NCBI GenBank assembly: GCA_031550095.1
Contig: JAVBOX010000040.1
Location: forward strand, 1 to 27,687
Reading direction: 5' to 3'
Source of the DNA: Avichristensenella sp031550095
GTDB lineage: Bacteria > Bacillota > Clostridia > Christensenellales > Aristaeellaceae
Length of the DNA: 27,687 bases
This document shows, piece after piece, positions 8,535 through 15,976 of this stretch. A program made the translations under genes and the position numbers. The stretch's first letter is position 1. Every line of letters begins with the position of its first letter. The notes under the pieces were generated by a model. The model was not told the DNA's origin and made no database searches. It saw only the letters and a program-made list of their open reading frames with translations.

Positions 8535-9578
8535 ATGTTTGGAAAATGGAAGCTCAAACGAGAGCATCTGGAGCGCGTTTTGATCGGCGGCGCGGCGGCG
8601 CTCGTGTTGTTTCTTGCGGCCCGGGGAACGCAAACACCGTTGGTGGAGGTGCCCTATGATCAAGTGCCTCCCGAGGAAATGCAAACGGTGGCGGAACCCT
8701 CTGTGCCCATGCAGGAGACAACCCTTTACTACAAGGACGGGGATGGCTATCTGGTGCCGGTGACCGTGTCGGTGCCTCAACAGGCGGGCATCGCGAAAGC
8801 AACTCTGGGGCTTTTGACATCCAGCGTCGTCAATGACATGGAAGCAGCGTCCTTAGGGTTGCTTACCGTGGCGCCCCAGGGAACCACCTATGACCTGGAC
8901 ATCACAGGCGGAAACGCCAGGGTGGATTTAAGCGGCGAGGTGCTGAACGCCCTGGACGCGGAACAGGAGAGCGCAATGGTCACCTCCATCGTGGAGACGC
9001 TGACGGGGTTTGACACGGTGGATACCGTGGAATTCCTTGTGGGCGGGCAAAAACGCAGCAAGCTAACCCATGGCACGGATATCTCCAGCAAGTTTACAGG
9101 GGGTATGGTCAATATCGAAAGCGTCTCCGTGGGAACGGATATTTCCAACAGTGAAACCGTGATGCTCTATTTCCCATCGGAATCCGGGCGCATGCTGGTG
9201 CCGGTCACGCGGGTGGTCTATGGGGAACCAGATATCAATACCGCGGTGCTTGAGCTGCTCAAGGGCCCAAAGCCGGATAGCGGCTTGAAACAAGCCTTGC
9301 CGGAGAAGTGTTCCCTCATCGATGTCACCCTGAAGGATGGCGTGGCGATCGTGAACCTCTCCAAGGAGTTCGAGCAGGTGGTTTCCCAGGCGGATGGCGG
9401 CAAACACGCCCTTCGGGCCATGCAGCTTACCTGCAGGCGCTTCCCGGGCGTTGAGCGGGTGGAGTTCCAGGTGGATGGCAAGCCCTATCAAATCGAGGGG
9501 ACGCCCGCTACGCCAACCTTCGTCAACAGCGCTGAAGAAATCGAAGCCTGGTTCCCAGGCGTGCTGGAGATCGACTGA
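8535..9578 (+). CDS. gerM: GerM-domain sporulation/germination protein (two GerM domains)
   Basis: The product is 347 residues from ATG 8535. A short basic N-terminus (KLKRE) and one hydrophobic segment (about residues 15-30) anchor it, with the rest outside the membrane. Two GerM repeats follow: one from about residue 60 (TTLYYKDGDGYLVPVT, later NARVDLSGEVLNAL) and one from about 215 (VMLYFPSESGRMLVPVTR, later VAIVNLSKEFEQV). GerM domains act in spore formation and germination; in the SpoIIIA-GspD-like channel GerM helps assemble SpoIIIAG. GTG 8523 and ATG 8526 sit on top of the AAAGGAG ribosome site (8517-8523). GTG 8532 and ATG 8535 have spacings of 8 and 11 nt and are both possible. There is no lipobox cysteine. 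Confidence 0.9.
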   Translation: MFGKWKLKREHLERVLIGGAAALVLFLAARGTQTPLVEVPYDQVPPEEMQTVAEPSVPMQETTLYYKDGDGYLVPVTVSVPQQAGIAKATLGLLTSSVVNDMEAASLGLLTVAPQGTTYDLDITGGNARVDLSGEVLNALDAEQESAMVTSIVETLTGFDTVDTVEFLVGGQKRSKLTHGTDISSKFTGGMVNIESVSVGTDISNSETVMLYFPSESGRMLVPVTRVVYGEPDINTAVLELLKGPKPDSGLKQALPEKCSLIDVTLKDGVAIVNLSKEFEQVVSQADGGKHALRAMQLTCRRFPGVERVEFQVDGKPYQIEGTPATPTFVNSAEEIEAWFPGVLEID

Positions 9579-9584
9579 CCCAAT

Positions 9585-9611
9585 GGCAACCCCATTCATC
9601 CGGGGTTTGCC
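9585..9611 (+). terminator. Hairpin after the GerM gene, possible weak terminator
   Basis: GGCAACCCC (9585-9593) pairs with GGGGTTTGCC (9602-9611) with one bulged base, starting 7 nt after the stop codon. No T-tract follows, so termination is uncertain. Confidence 0.35.
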
Positions 9612-9654
9612 GCGATTGCCCCACCTCAACCGCTAGCGAAACCTCAAGGGCGTA

Positions 9655-9663
9655 TGATATAAT
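9655..9663 (+). promoter_or_regulatory. Extended -10 promoter for rph-rdgB
   Basis: TGATATAAT is an extended -10 (TGnTATAAT) with a perfect hexamer at 9658-9663. The matching -35 region is poor, as is usual for extended -10 promoters. The expected start is near 9670, leaving a leader of about 60 nt. Confidence 0.6.
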
Positions 9664-9732
9664 GCGTTGCAGAAGAAACATTGCCCTTCCGCGCTTTGCC
9701 TCGGCATGCGGAACCGGCGCTAGGAGGCATCC

Positions 9733-11028
9733 ATGTCCATACGGCCCTGTTCCATTCAAACCAATTTTCTGCGCACCGCGCCTTCTTGTCTTATTCAGTG
9801 CGGCGGTACGCGCGTCCTCTGCACGGCAACTGTGGCGGAGAGCGTGCCGCCTTTTTTGCGTAATATGGGCAAAGGGTGGCTCACCGCTGAATACGCCATG
9901 CTGCCCGCGTCCACCGGCCAGCGCAAAGCTCGGGACGGCGTTCGCCGGGACGGCCGTGGCGTTGAAATTTCCCGGCTGATTGGCCGCTCCCTCCGGCAGG
10001 CGGTGGATCTGGACAGGCTGGGTGAACGAACCATCACCGTGGATTGCGATGTATTGGAGGCCGACGGTGGTACGCGAACGGCGGCCATCACCGGTGGCTT
10101 TGTGGCGCTTGTGCTGGCAGTGCGTCAACTGATGGAGAAAGGGTTGATTTTCATTTCCCCCATTGTCCGTCAGGTGGCGGCTGTGAGCGTGGGCATCGTG
10201 AAGGGGGCGCCCATTCTGGACCTTTGCTATGCCCAGGACAGCGGCGCGGATGTTGACATGAACATCGTCATGGATGAGAACGGTAATTTTATCGAGGTGC
10301 AGGGCACGGGGGAAGGAGCGGTCTTTGGTAAGGAGGGCCTGGATACGCTGCTGGCCCTTGCGGCGGAAGGAATCGACAGGCTGCAGGCCCTTCAAAGGGA
10401 GGCCCTGGGGGAGGCGGCGAAGTGGATTGCCCCCAAGGTGCCTCGCCTGCTGCTGGCCACCAACAACGCTCATAAGGTGCGGGAAATCAAGGCCATCCTT
10501 TCGGGCCGGTTTGAAATCGCTTCCATGAAAGAGGCCGGCGTTGATTTGGAAATTGAGGAAACCGGAACGACCTTTCGGGAGAACGCGGCGCTGAAGGCTG
10601 AGACGATCATGCGGCGTACGGGATGCGCCGCCCTGGCGGATGATTCGGGCTTGGTGGTGGATGCCCTCCATGGGGAGCCTGGAGTATATTCCGCTCGCTA
10701 TGCGGGAATCCATGGAGACGACGCGGCCAACAACCGCCTTCTCATCTCCCGTCTTGAGGGAAAACCGGAGCCATGGACGGCCCGTTTTGTGAGCGCCATC
10801 GCCTTGGCGAGGCCGGGCCGGGAGACCCTCACCGTTGAAGGTAACGTGGCTGGCCGGATCATACGGGAGGCTCGTGGCACCGGCGGCTTTGGGTATGATC
10901 CTCATTTTCTCTATGAAAATGGCGAGACATTCGCGGAGATGGACGACGGTCTGAAAAACCAGGTGAGCCATCGGGCCAGGGCTTTGGAAGCGCTTATCCA
11001 GGCCCTCGCGGATGAAGCGCCATGCTGA
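9733..11028 (+). CDS. rph-rdgB: Bifunctional ribonuclease PH / XTP-dITP pyrophosphatase (Rph-RdgB fusion)
   Basis: One 431-residue frame joins RNase PH (about 1-236), a phosphorolytic 3' tRNA-trimming exoribonuclease, to RdgB/HAM1 (about 237-431), which hydrolyses dITP, XTP and ITP to monophosphates. RNase PH marks are GWLTAEYAMLP, GRGVEISRLIGRSLR with Arg75 (E. coli Arg86), and ADGGTRTA with Gly113-Thr114-Arg115 at the phosphate site. RdgB marks are LLATNNAHKVREIK, ETGTTFRENAALKAE, ADDSGLVVDAL, GGFGYDPHF and SHRARAL. The start is firm: an in-frame stop at 9721-9723, AGGAGG at 9722-9727, ATG at 9733. This removes about nine N-terminal residues (the RxDGR part) relative to E. coli Rph, and MLPR becomes MLPA (Ala59). 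The stop overlaps yfcE by 7 bp. Confidence 0.95.
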   Translation: MSIRPCSIQTNFLRTAPSCLIQCGGTRVLCTATVAESVPPFLRNMGKGWLTAEYAMLPASTGQRKARDGVRRDGRGVEISRLIGRSLRQAVDLDRLGERTITVDCDVLEADGGTRTAAITGGFVALVLAVRQLMEKGLIFISPIVRQVAAVSVGIVKGAPILDLCYAQDSGADVDMNIVMDENGNFIEVQGTGEGAVFGKEGLDTLLALAAEGIDRLQALQREALGEAAKWIAPKVPRLLLATNNAHKVREIKAILSGRFEIASMKEAGVDLEIEETGTTFRENAALKAETIMRRTGCAALADDSGLVVDALHGEPGVYSARYAGIHGDDAANNRLLISRLEGKPEPWTARFVSAIALARPGRETLTVEGNVAGRIIREARGTGGFGYDPHFLYENGETFAEMDDGLKNQVSHRARALEALIQALADEAPC

Positions 11029-11489
11029 TCGCCTGCGCTAGCGACGCCCATGGCGCCCGGGGATACATGATTCGCTTGATGGAAAAGCTTCCGAAGGTCG
11101 GCGCGTTCTGCTTTCTCGGGGATTGCGACCGGGACGCCGCCTTCCTTCAATATGCCTTGGCCGAAGCCCAGCCAAAGGCCCAGTTTCTGGCGGTGGCGGG
11201 TAACAATGATCCCGGCTCCCATCTTCCGGGCACCATCGAATGGGCATTTGACAAAACCCGCGGGCTCTTGACCCACGGGCATTTGTTTCGGGTAAAGCTG
11301 TCATTGTCGCCTCTGGCGGAATTCGCGGTGGGCCGGAAATGCTCCTTGGCTCTGTTCGGCCATACCCATCATCCGGAGGATACCTGGATGAACGGCGTTC
11401 ACATGATCAACCCCGGTGCGCTGACCTATGGCCGCTGGGCTTTGGTGAATACGGATGAAAGCCAGGAGGCGCGGCTTTGCAGGCTGTAG
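11022..11489 (+). CDS. YfcE/MJ0936-family metallophosphoesterase
   Basis: This 155-residue calcineurin-like phosphodiesterase has the complete metal-site series: Asp8 and His10 (SDAHG), Asp34 (LGDCD), Asn61-Asn62-Asp63 (GNND), His85 and His87 (THGH), and His114, His116 (GHTHHPE). Relatives hydrolyse artificial bis-phosphodiesters in a metal-dependent way, and the natural substrate is unclear. It overlaps the end of the rph-rdgB gene by 7 bp, so the two are translationally coupled, as in the rph-rdgB-yfcE order common in Clostridia. Cytoplasmic. Confidence 0.93.
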   Translation: MLIACASDAHGARGYMIRLMEKLPKVGAFCFLGDCDRDAAFLQYALAEAQPKAQFLAVAGNNDPGSHLPGTIEWAFDKTRGLLTHGHLFRVKLSLSPLAEFAVGRKCSLALFGHTHHPEDTWMNGVHMINPGALTYGRWALVNTDESQEARLCRL

Positions 11490-11574
11490 CATCAGGCAAG
11501 TGTACATGGAGCCCGCGTCAGCATTCGATAGCGCATTGGCGTTTCGGGATTGAAGTTTGTTTTGGCGTATCTTT

Positions 11575-12154
11575 TTAAATCAAAATGATAGCCCCCTCAT
11601 CGAAAACCGAATTTTCTGCCAGCGCCCGAAAAGGCGCCAACGTCTCAATCACGTCGAAGCCGAATTTTTCAGGTCGGCAATGCATGGGGACGACCACCGT
11701 GGGGTTCAAAGCGTCCACAGCCGCCTTTGCGGTGGCGGCATCGATGGTATAATGGCCGACTATGGGAATCATCAGCGCGTCGGGAAGCCCGATTTTATGG
11801 CGCTGTTGAAAAACTGACGGCACCTAAAGCGGAACAGGAGAGGCAAGGTTGATCGCGGCCTTAGGAGCGCGGGGGTGTGAACCCTCGCATAAAGGAAATT
11901 CTCCCGACGGCATGCGCGTCGGGGACTGCCCGTTCCGATTCACAGATGCGGGAGGCCGAAGGAATCCCGCGTCCCGCGTTGATAAACCTCAATTTGTCTA
12001 CGTGCTCTTTCATTGATTTTCGCCTCGGTGAGCATGTGACATTGATCTCCAAGATGGGCCGCCCGGATGCCCTCTGCTTCCGGAACATGAATGGTGTTGG
12101 AGCCTCTCTTCTCGCCGCCTTGGTTGTCATGAAAGCTTTGGATTTTTTTATTTG
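11575..12154 (-). pseudogene. Broken MBL-fold metal-dependent hydrolase (UlaG/UPF0173-like)
   Basis: Two pieces of one MBL-fold protein lie in order on the minus strand. The first, about 12154-12011, encodes SFHDNQGGEKRGSNTIHV, then AEGIRAAHLGDQCHMLTEAKINE, matching the region around the HLGD metal ligand. The second, about 11796-11575, encodes IGLPDALMIPIVGHYTIDA, then VVVPMHCRPEKFGFDVIETL, the usual C-terminal half. In intact relatives the two are directly joined, so about 215 bp have been inserted between them (11795-12010). The N-terminal half, with the HxHxDH motif, is missing: the sequence stops where the ISAs1 remnant begins. No functional product is expected. An 82-residue ORF beginning at ATG 11823 is only the tail plus inserted sequence. 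Confidence 0.75.
11795..12010. other. Inserted segment inside the MBL-fold pseudogene
   Basis: This stretch separates two adjacent parts of the broken hydrolase. Its left end, GGCGCTGTTGAAAAACTG (11799-11816), looks like an insertion-sequence terminal repeat and vaguely recalls IS6-type ends, but no matching inverted repeat is visible at the right end. A possible 3-bp TTT duplication flanks it. It contains a 7-bp hairpin (CCCGACG/CGTCGGG, about 11903-11923) and no credible gene. It is probably a degraded mobile-element remnant. Confidence 0.45.
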
Positions 12155-12155
12155 A

Positions 12156-13031
12156 AAGGGCGAAACTGTGCCCGACGGGCGAACGTGTACAATTATACAA
12201 TCACCAAAAGGAGAAAAGGAGAAGAATGTCGAAATAAAGAAACATGAGCGAAAAGAAAGAGCAACGGAACATCAAACGCTTGGTAGGCCGAGCAAACAAA
12301 TCCCAGATGCCCAAAGACAGAGCGGGAATTGGAGGCACCGACTGTGGGGTGTGCTGGGGATATGCCTATTAGGCATCATCCGTGGACATGAGAGATGGGT
12401 GAAATCTGGGATTACGCGAAAGCAAAGCGGTTATTTTTATGGAAGGCGCTCGAATTCCGACATGGAATACAGAGTCCTTCGAGGATTCGCCGGGTGATGG
12501 GGATGATCAAACCGGAAGCGTTGGGAAAAGTGTGCTGGAAATGGGTGAGGCCGTATATTGGCGGCTGTCGGGGAAAACACATCGACTTGGATGGCAAGAC
12601 AATTCGAGGGGCGAGCGGCATGGTCGACATCAACATCCATATGGTTAGCGCATGGGTGACGGAAGCCAGGATCGCCATGGGACGAATCAGGGCAGAAGAA
12701 AAAAACAATGAAATCACGGCGATCCCGGTCCTTCTTGCCGCGCCGGATGTTCGGGGAGCTATCGTGAGCATTGACGCGATGGGATGCAAGAAGGCCATAG
12801 CCCAGCAGATCATAGCCCAAGAAGCCCAAACCTGTTGGCGGTGAAGGGAAATCAGCCGACGCTGTTTGAGGAAATATTGCAGTATTTCGATTGGGCGCAG
12901 GCGGATCGGCCCTTGCAGCCATCTTGACCGATCCCTCTCGTAAGGCCAGTGTCAACAGAAAACGCAAAATGGCCGCTATTGATGCCTGCCTCCCTCTCCT
13001 CGCTTCCACCTGTAATGAAATCGCCCTGCGT
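12156..13031 (+). mobile_element. Degenerate, internally deleted ISAs1-family insertion sequence
   Basis: The left end near 12156 carries AAGGGCGAA and the right end near 13031 carries its inverted counterpart TCGCCCTG (AGGGCGA shared, 7 bp). Between them lie the N-terminal, catalytic and C-terminal pieces of an ISAs1-family transposase on the + strand. The span is about 0.88 kb against the usual 1.2-1.4 kb, the difference matching the missing part of the transposase. No clear target duplication is visible. The left end abuts the MBL-fold remnant and the right end lies just upstream of the lipid-kinase promoter. Confidence 0.7.
12236..13010 (+). pseudogene. ISAs1-family transposase, frameshifted and internally deleted
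   Basis: Pieces of one transposase appear in successive frames. The first (to about 12398) has KQIPDAQRQSGNWRHRLW and LGICLLGIIRGHERW. After a frameshift near 12398, 12395-12835 gives GEIWDYAKAK, IDLDGKTIRGA (first catalytic Asp), MVSAWV, NNEITAIPVLL and VSIDAMGCKKAIAQQII (second catalytic Asp). A second shift near 12832 gives LLAVKGNQPTLFEEILQYF, ending at TGA 12925-12927. The C-terminal tail LAAILTDPSRKASVNRKRKM (from about 12909) is in a third frame, with roughly 150-170 residues missing before it, including the region expected to hold the last catalytic acidic residue. It cannot make active transposase. Confidence 0.85.
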
Positions 13032-13047
13032 TTTGACATTCCTCCTC

Positions 13048-13076
13048 TTGATTCGTCATGCGTTTGCGCATATAAT
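13048..13076 (+). promoter_or_regulatory. Sigma-A-type promoter for the lipid kinase
   Basis: TTGATT (13048-13053) and TATAAT (13071-13076) are separated by 17 bp. The start should be near 13083, leaving a leader of about 60 nt. The promoter lies only about 17 bp beyond the end of the ISAs1 remnant. Confidence 0.8.
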
Positions 13077-13142
13077 ATACAAACGGCTGTCCTCATACCT
13101 ATTTGCGCTGGAAACCGCAAAAACCGTGAAGCAGGTGTTTTC

Positions 13143-14009
13143 ATGTTGCATTTGGTGATCAATCCAACGGCTGGAAATGGGCGCGGCGCGAAAATTGGTC
13201 AACGCATGGCGGCGCTTCTTGATAAGCAAGGGGTTGATCATGTTGCTCACAGAACAGAGGCGGCGGGGCATGCCACCTGGCTGGCTCGCGAGGCTGTCCA
13301 GGCTTCCGCCGAAACGGTGATCGCCATTGGCGGGGCCGGCACTGTGACGGAGACCGCCCGAGGGCTCTACGGCAGCGGAAGCACCTTGGGGATTATCCCG
13401 GCGGGCACTGGCAACGACTTCAGCCGGGTCCTGGGCATTCCCAAGAAGCCTGAAGAAGCCTTAAGCTTTTTATTGAGCAAGAAACCCCGCCCTGTGGACA
13501 TGGCCTGGGTGAACGATACCATTTTTCAGAATGTCTGCGGTACAGGCTTTGATGTCTGCGTATTGGATCATTCCATCCCCGCCAAGCGGTATGTCCGGGG
13601 CATGCTGCCTTATCTTTGGGGTGTGATTTGCACAATCTTTTCTTATCGTCCCGTAGAGGTCACCTTCGAGGTGGACGGAGAATCGCCCTTTACCAAGCGG
13701 CTGCTTCTCTTGGCGATCGCCAATGGCCGCTATATGGGCGGCGGCATTGATGTGGCGCCTCACGCCGCGCCAAACGATGGATTGTTTGACCTGATCACCA
13801 TTGACAGCATGCCCAACTGGCGCCTTCCATTTCAGTTGCCCAAGCTGCTTTCCGGTCGCATTGAGCGGATTCCGGGGGTGGAGTTCCGCCGTTGCCGCCG
13901 GGTGGTCATGACCGCCAAGGATATGCGGTTAAACATGGACGGGGAAGTGGTTCCCATGGAGAGGGCGACCCTTGAAGTGCTGCCCGGCGCACTGATGGCC
14001 CATTGGTGA
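13143..14009 (+). CDS. Diacylglycerol/lipid kinase family protein (YegS/DgkB/BmrU type) with GGAGT motif
   Basis: The 288-residue protein has the soluble lipid-kinase fold. Visible are LVINPTAGNGRG (residues 4-15), IIPAGTGNDFSR (84-95), a C-terminal ANGRYMGGGIDVAPHAAPNDGLFDL segment (about 192-216) and a late NMDGE. The nucleotide-binding motif, usually GGDGT, reads GGAGT here (residues 63-67, codons GGC GGG GCC GGC ACT). The Asp-to-Ala change could weaken or abolish kinase activity, or reflect divergence. Members phosphorylate diacylglycerol or undecaprenol-like lipids. ATG 13143 follows AGGTG by 7 nt. The frame is open further upstream, but that part is the translated ISAs1 tail, so the longer start is rejected. 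Confidence 0.92.
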   Translation: MLHLVINPTAGNGRGAKIGQRMAALLDKQGVDHVAHRTEAAGHATWLAREAVQASAETVIAIGGAGTVTETARGLYGSGSTLGIIPAGTGNDFSRVLGIPKKPEEALSFLLSKKPRPVDMAWVNDTIFQNVCGTGFDVCVLDHSIPAKRYVRGMLPYLWGVICTIFSYRPVEVTFEVDGESPFTKRLLLLAIANGRYMGGGIDVAPHAAPNDGLFDLITIDSMPNWRLPFQLPKLLSGRIERIPGVEFRRCRRVVMTAKDMRLNMDGEVVPMERATLEVLPGALMAHW

Positions 14010-14037
14010 GCGGCATACGGTTCCCGCCGTTTGCCGC
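14010..14037. terminator. Hairpin in the convergent lipid kinase-dnaX gap
   Basis: GCGGCATACGG (14010-14020) pairs with CCGTTTGCCGC (14027-14037) with one T-T mismatch and a 6-nt loop, directly after the lipid-kinase stop and 18 nt beyond the dnaX stop. It could serve both directions. No T-run follows on either strand, so Rho-independent action is doubtful. Confidence 0.45.
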
Positions 14038-14054
14038 CAAGCGTCCTGATCCTG

Positions 14055-15674
14055 TCATTCCTGTTTTTCATCCACAACTTCCACATGCTCCCGCCCGAAC
14101 AGATCAAAAACCCCCTGCAAAACATTTTGTTTGATCCTGACATCCTGCGCTTTGGTGGCTCCTGTATCCACATCCACGCGAACGGTCATAGGCTTCCCGG
14201 CCACTTGGCTGAAGACTTCTTCCAGCCTGCTTTGACGGTCAGGCCGTTTGAGCATGTCCTTAAAGATGCCGCCATCCTTGCCGTAGGCAACGCAGACTGT
14301 ATCTCCTTCAATCCCTGCATACTTGCCTTGCATCAGCGTGGCGTAGAGATGAGATTCATTCTTAATCAGTTTCATGGCCTGTGCCCAAAAATCCGAGGGA
14401 ACGCCATTGTTCGGGGCAGGAATGGCCTGGGGGGATTTCAGCGGTTCCGCCGCTTTTGCCTGGGCTTTTTCCGGCTTTTGCGCCTTCGCCGTCTGCTGAG
14501 TAGAGGGCTGCACCGCCGCGCCGCTTTCAAGTCTCTTTTCGATGATGTCTAGCCGGGATGCCAGGGACGCGAGCTGCACGGCTTTTTCTGGCAGACAGGA
14601 GCGGACGGCGGCCACTTCCAGGGCAATTCTGGGCTGGCTGGACCACTTCATATCCGTTTCGGCGGCGAGGAAAAGATCCAGCACGGCGAGCAACCGGTCA
14701 CGGGAGATTTTTGCCGCCTGTTTCACATAGTCACTGGCATCATCCTGGGTGATCTCCAGCAGGTCGGTCAAGGAATCACCGCAGGTCTGGGCCAGCAGAA
14801 CCCCGCGCAAATGCCCCGTCACATCCCTCGCGAACACCTGTGGTTCCCGGCCGGAATCCATCAGTTGATCGATGGCCGCCAAAGCGGCGCCAGCCTCCCC
14901 CTGGATCAAATGATCCGCAAAGGTGAACAGGAAGCCCTTGTCAGCTGCACCAAGCACCTCCCGCACCAGTGGGCCATCCACAGAGTGCCCTCCATATGCC
15001 AGGCACATGTCCAGAAGGCTGAGGGCGTCTCGCATGCCGCCTTCAGCCGCCCGGGCGATGAGGGTTAAGGCCTCATCCGTGGCCTCCCCGTGCTCTCCTT
15101 CCAGCACGGTTCGCATGCGCTGAATGATCTGTTTGGCGGGAAAGCGCCGGAAGTCATACCGCTGGCAACGGGAGAGCACCGTGGCGGGCAGCCGTTGGGG
15201 CTCCGTGGTAGCCAAGATGAAGAGGGCGTGGGAAGGAGGCTCCTCCAGCGTTTTCAAAAGGGCGTTGAAAGCCCCCGTGGAGAGCATGTGAACCTCGTCG
15301 ATGATGTAGACCCGGTAACGCCCGTGTTGGGGCGGGTATTTGATCTTGTCTCGGAGATCCCGTATTTCATCCACGCCATTGTTGGACGCGGCGTCAATCT
15401 CAATGATATCCAGGTTGTTTTCAGCGGAGAGGGCGACGCAGGCGGCGCAGTGGCCGCAAGGATCCCCGGCATCCGGATTCAGGCAGTTCACCGCCCGGGC
15501 GAATATCTTGGCGGCGGTGGTCTTACCGGTGCCGCGGCTTCCGCAGAACAGGTACGCGTGGGCCACGCCCCCCGTTGCCACCTGGTTCCGCAGCGTGGTC
15601 ACGGCGGCTTCCTGACCGACCATATCCGAAAAACGCGCGGGACGCCATGCCCGGTAAAGCGCTAGTGTCGCCAT
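14055..15674 (-). CDS. dnaX: DNA polymerase III subunit gamma/tau
   Basis: DnaX is the AAA+ motor of the clamp loader that places the beta clamp on primed DNA. The 539-residue product begins MATLALYRAWRPARFSDMVGQ. It has Walker A GSRGTGKTT (45-53), zinc cysteines Cys64, Cys73, Cys76 and Cys79, Walker B IIDEVH (124-129), sensor 1 TTEP (156-159) and the SRC arginine-finger motif (168-170). Domain III follows, then a linker rich in Ala, Lys, Pro and Gln (about 390-430) and a C-terminal tau-like domain. No clear slippery A-run for a gamma-length product is visible. ATG 15674 has AGGAGG about 6-7 nt upstream. Its usual neighbours yaaK/ebfC and recR are not here: downstream is a convergent lipid kinase. 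Confidence 0.97.
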   Translation of the reverse strand: MATLALYRAWRPARFSDMVGQEAAVTTLRNQVATGGVAHAYLFCGSRGTGKTTAAKIFARAVNCLNPDAGDPCGHCAACVALSAENNLDIIEIDAASNNGVDEIRDLRDKIKYPPQHGRYRVYIIDEVHMLSTGAFNALLKTLEEPPSHALFILATTEPQRLPATVLSRCQRYDFRRFPAKQIIQRMRTVLEGEHGEATDEALTLIARAAEGGMRDALSLLDMCLAYGGHSVDGPLVREVLGAADKGFLFTFADHLIQGEAGAALAAIDQLMDSGREPQVFARDVTGHLRGVLLAQTCGDSLTDLLEITQDDASDYVKQAAKISRDRLLAVLDLFLAAETDMKWSSQPRIALEVAAVRSCLPEKAVQLASLASRLDIIEKRLESGAAVQPSTQQTAKAQKPEKAQAKAAEPLKSPQAIPAPNNGVPSDFWAQAMKLIKNESHLYATLMQGKYAGIEGDTVCVAYGKDGGIFKDMLKRPDRQSRLEEVFSQVAGKPMTVRVDVDTGATKAQDVRIKQNVLQGVFDLFGREHVEVVDEKQE

Positions 15675-15700
15675 TTGATCCCTCCTATTGGTTCATCTGT

Positions 15701-15729
15701 ATTATCCCACAATTCTTCCAGCAATGCAA
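15701..15729 (-). promoter_or_regulatory. Sigma-A-type promoter for dnaX
   Basis: On the minus strand TTGCAT (15729-15724) and GATAAT (15706-15701) are 17 bp apart. The predicted start near 15694 gives a leader of about 20 nt that carries the AGGAGG. The rest of the 302-bp gap to the next gene (15675-15976) holds the divergent promoter described next; between 15730 and 15840 I see no gene, SRP RNA or tRNA. Confidence 0.7.
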
Positions 15730-15841
15730 TGAACAGGAAAGGGCATCGCCAGAATTGCACCAGAGGCGGGCATTGCGGGAACAGAACCTTGAATGTCACA
15801 TGGCGGAGCATCCGAAAGATGGGCGACGGGCGGTGGGAGAT

Positions 15842-15870
15842 TTGACGGGCTTTCCAGACAATGCTATACT
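15842..15870 (+). promoter_or_regulatory. Sigma-A-type promoter for the D,D-carboxypeptidase gene
   Basis: TTGACG (15842-15847) and TATACT (15865-15870) are separated by 17 bp. Transcription should start near 15877, leaving a leader of about 100 nt before ATG 15977. The leader shows no recognised riboswitch. Confidence 0.8.
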
Positions 15871-15884
15871 ATATGCATGTATAG
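15864..15884. promoter_or_regulatory. Palindromic candidate operator over the -10 region
   Basis: CTATAC (15864-15869) and GTATAG (15879-15884) form an inverted repeat whose centre also holds the palindrome ATGCAT. The repeat covers the -10 hexamer and the start region of the promoter at 15842-15870, an ideal position for a dimeric repressor. The regulator is not identifiable here. Confidence 0.45.
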
Positions 15885-15976
15885 TCCTTTAGGGCTGACG
15901 CGTTTTTTCGCCGTATTTTCTCGGTGCGCAAGATTACCATCAAGCAAAATTTCGAACTGTGGATAAAGAGGCTTTT

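Noticed and set aside
9523..10971. 482-residue minus-strand ORF opposite rph-rdgB
   Set aside because: The + strand encodes two recognised enzyme domains with full motif sets over the same bases; the antisense protein has no family features.
11795..12010. Group II intron or small RNA in the MBL-fold insert
   Set aside because: No domain V-like hairpin with AGC and GNRA loop was seen, and no reverse transcriptase; a mobile-element remnant is the simpler reading.
12891..14009. Long start of the lipid kinase (372 residues from 12891)
   Set aside because: The first 84 residues are the translated tail of the ISAs1 transposase and intergenic sequence; promoter and ribosome site favour ATG 13143.
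15675..15960. SRP RNA expected near dnaX in Firmicutes
   Set aside because: I looked for the conserved GGAAGC/AGCAGCC-like loop and long pairing and found none; the region holds divergent promoters only.
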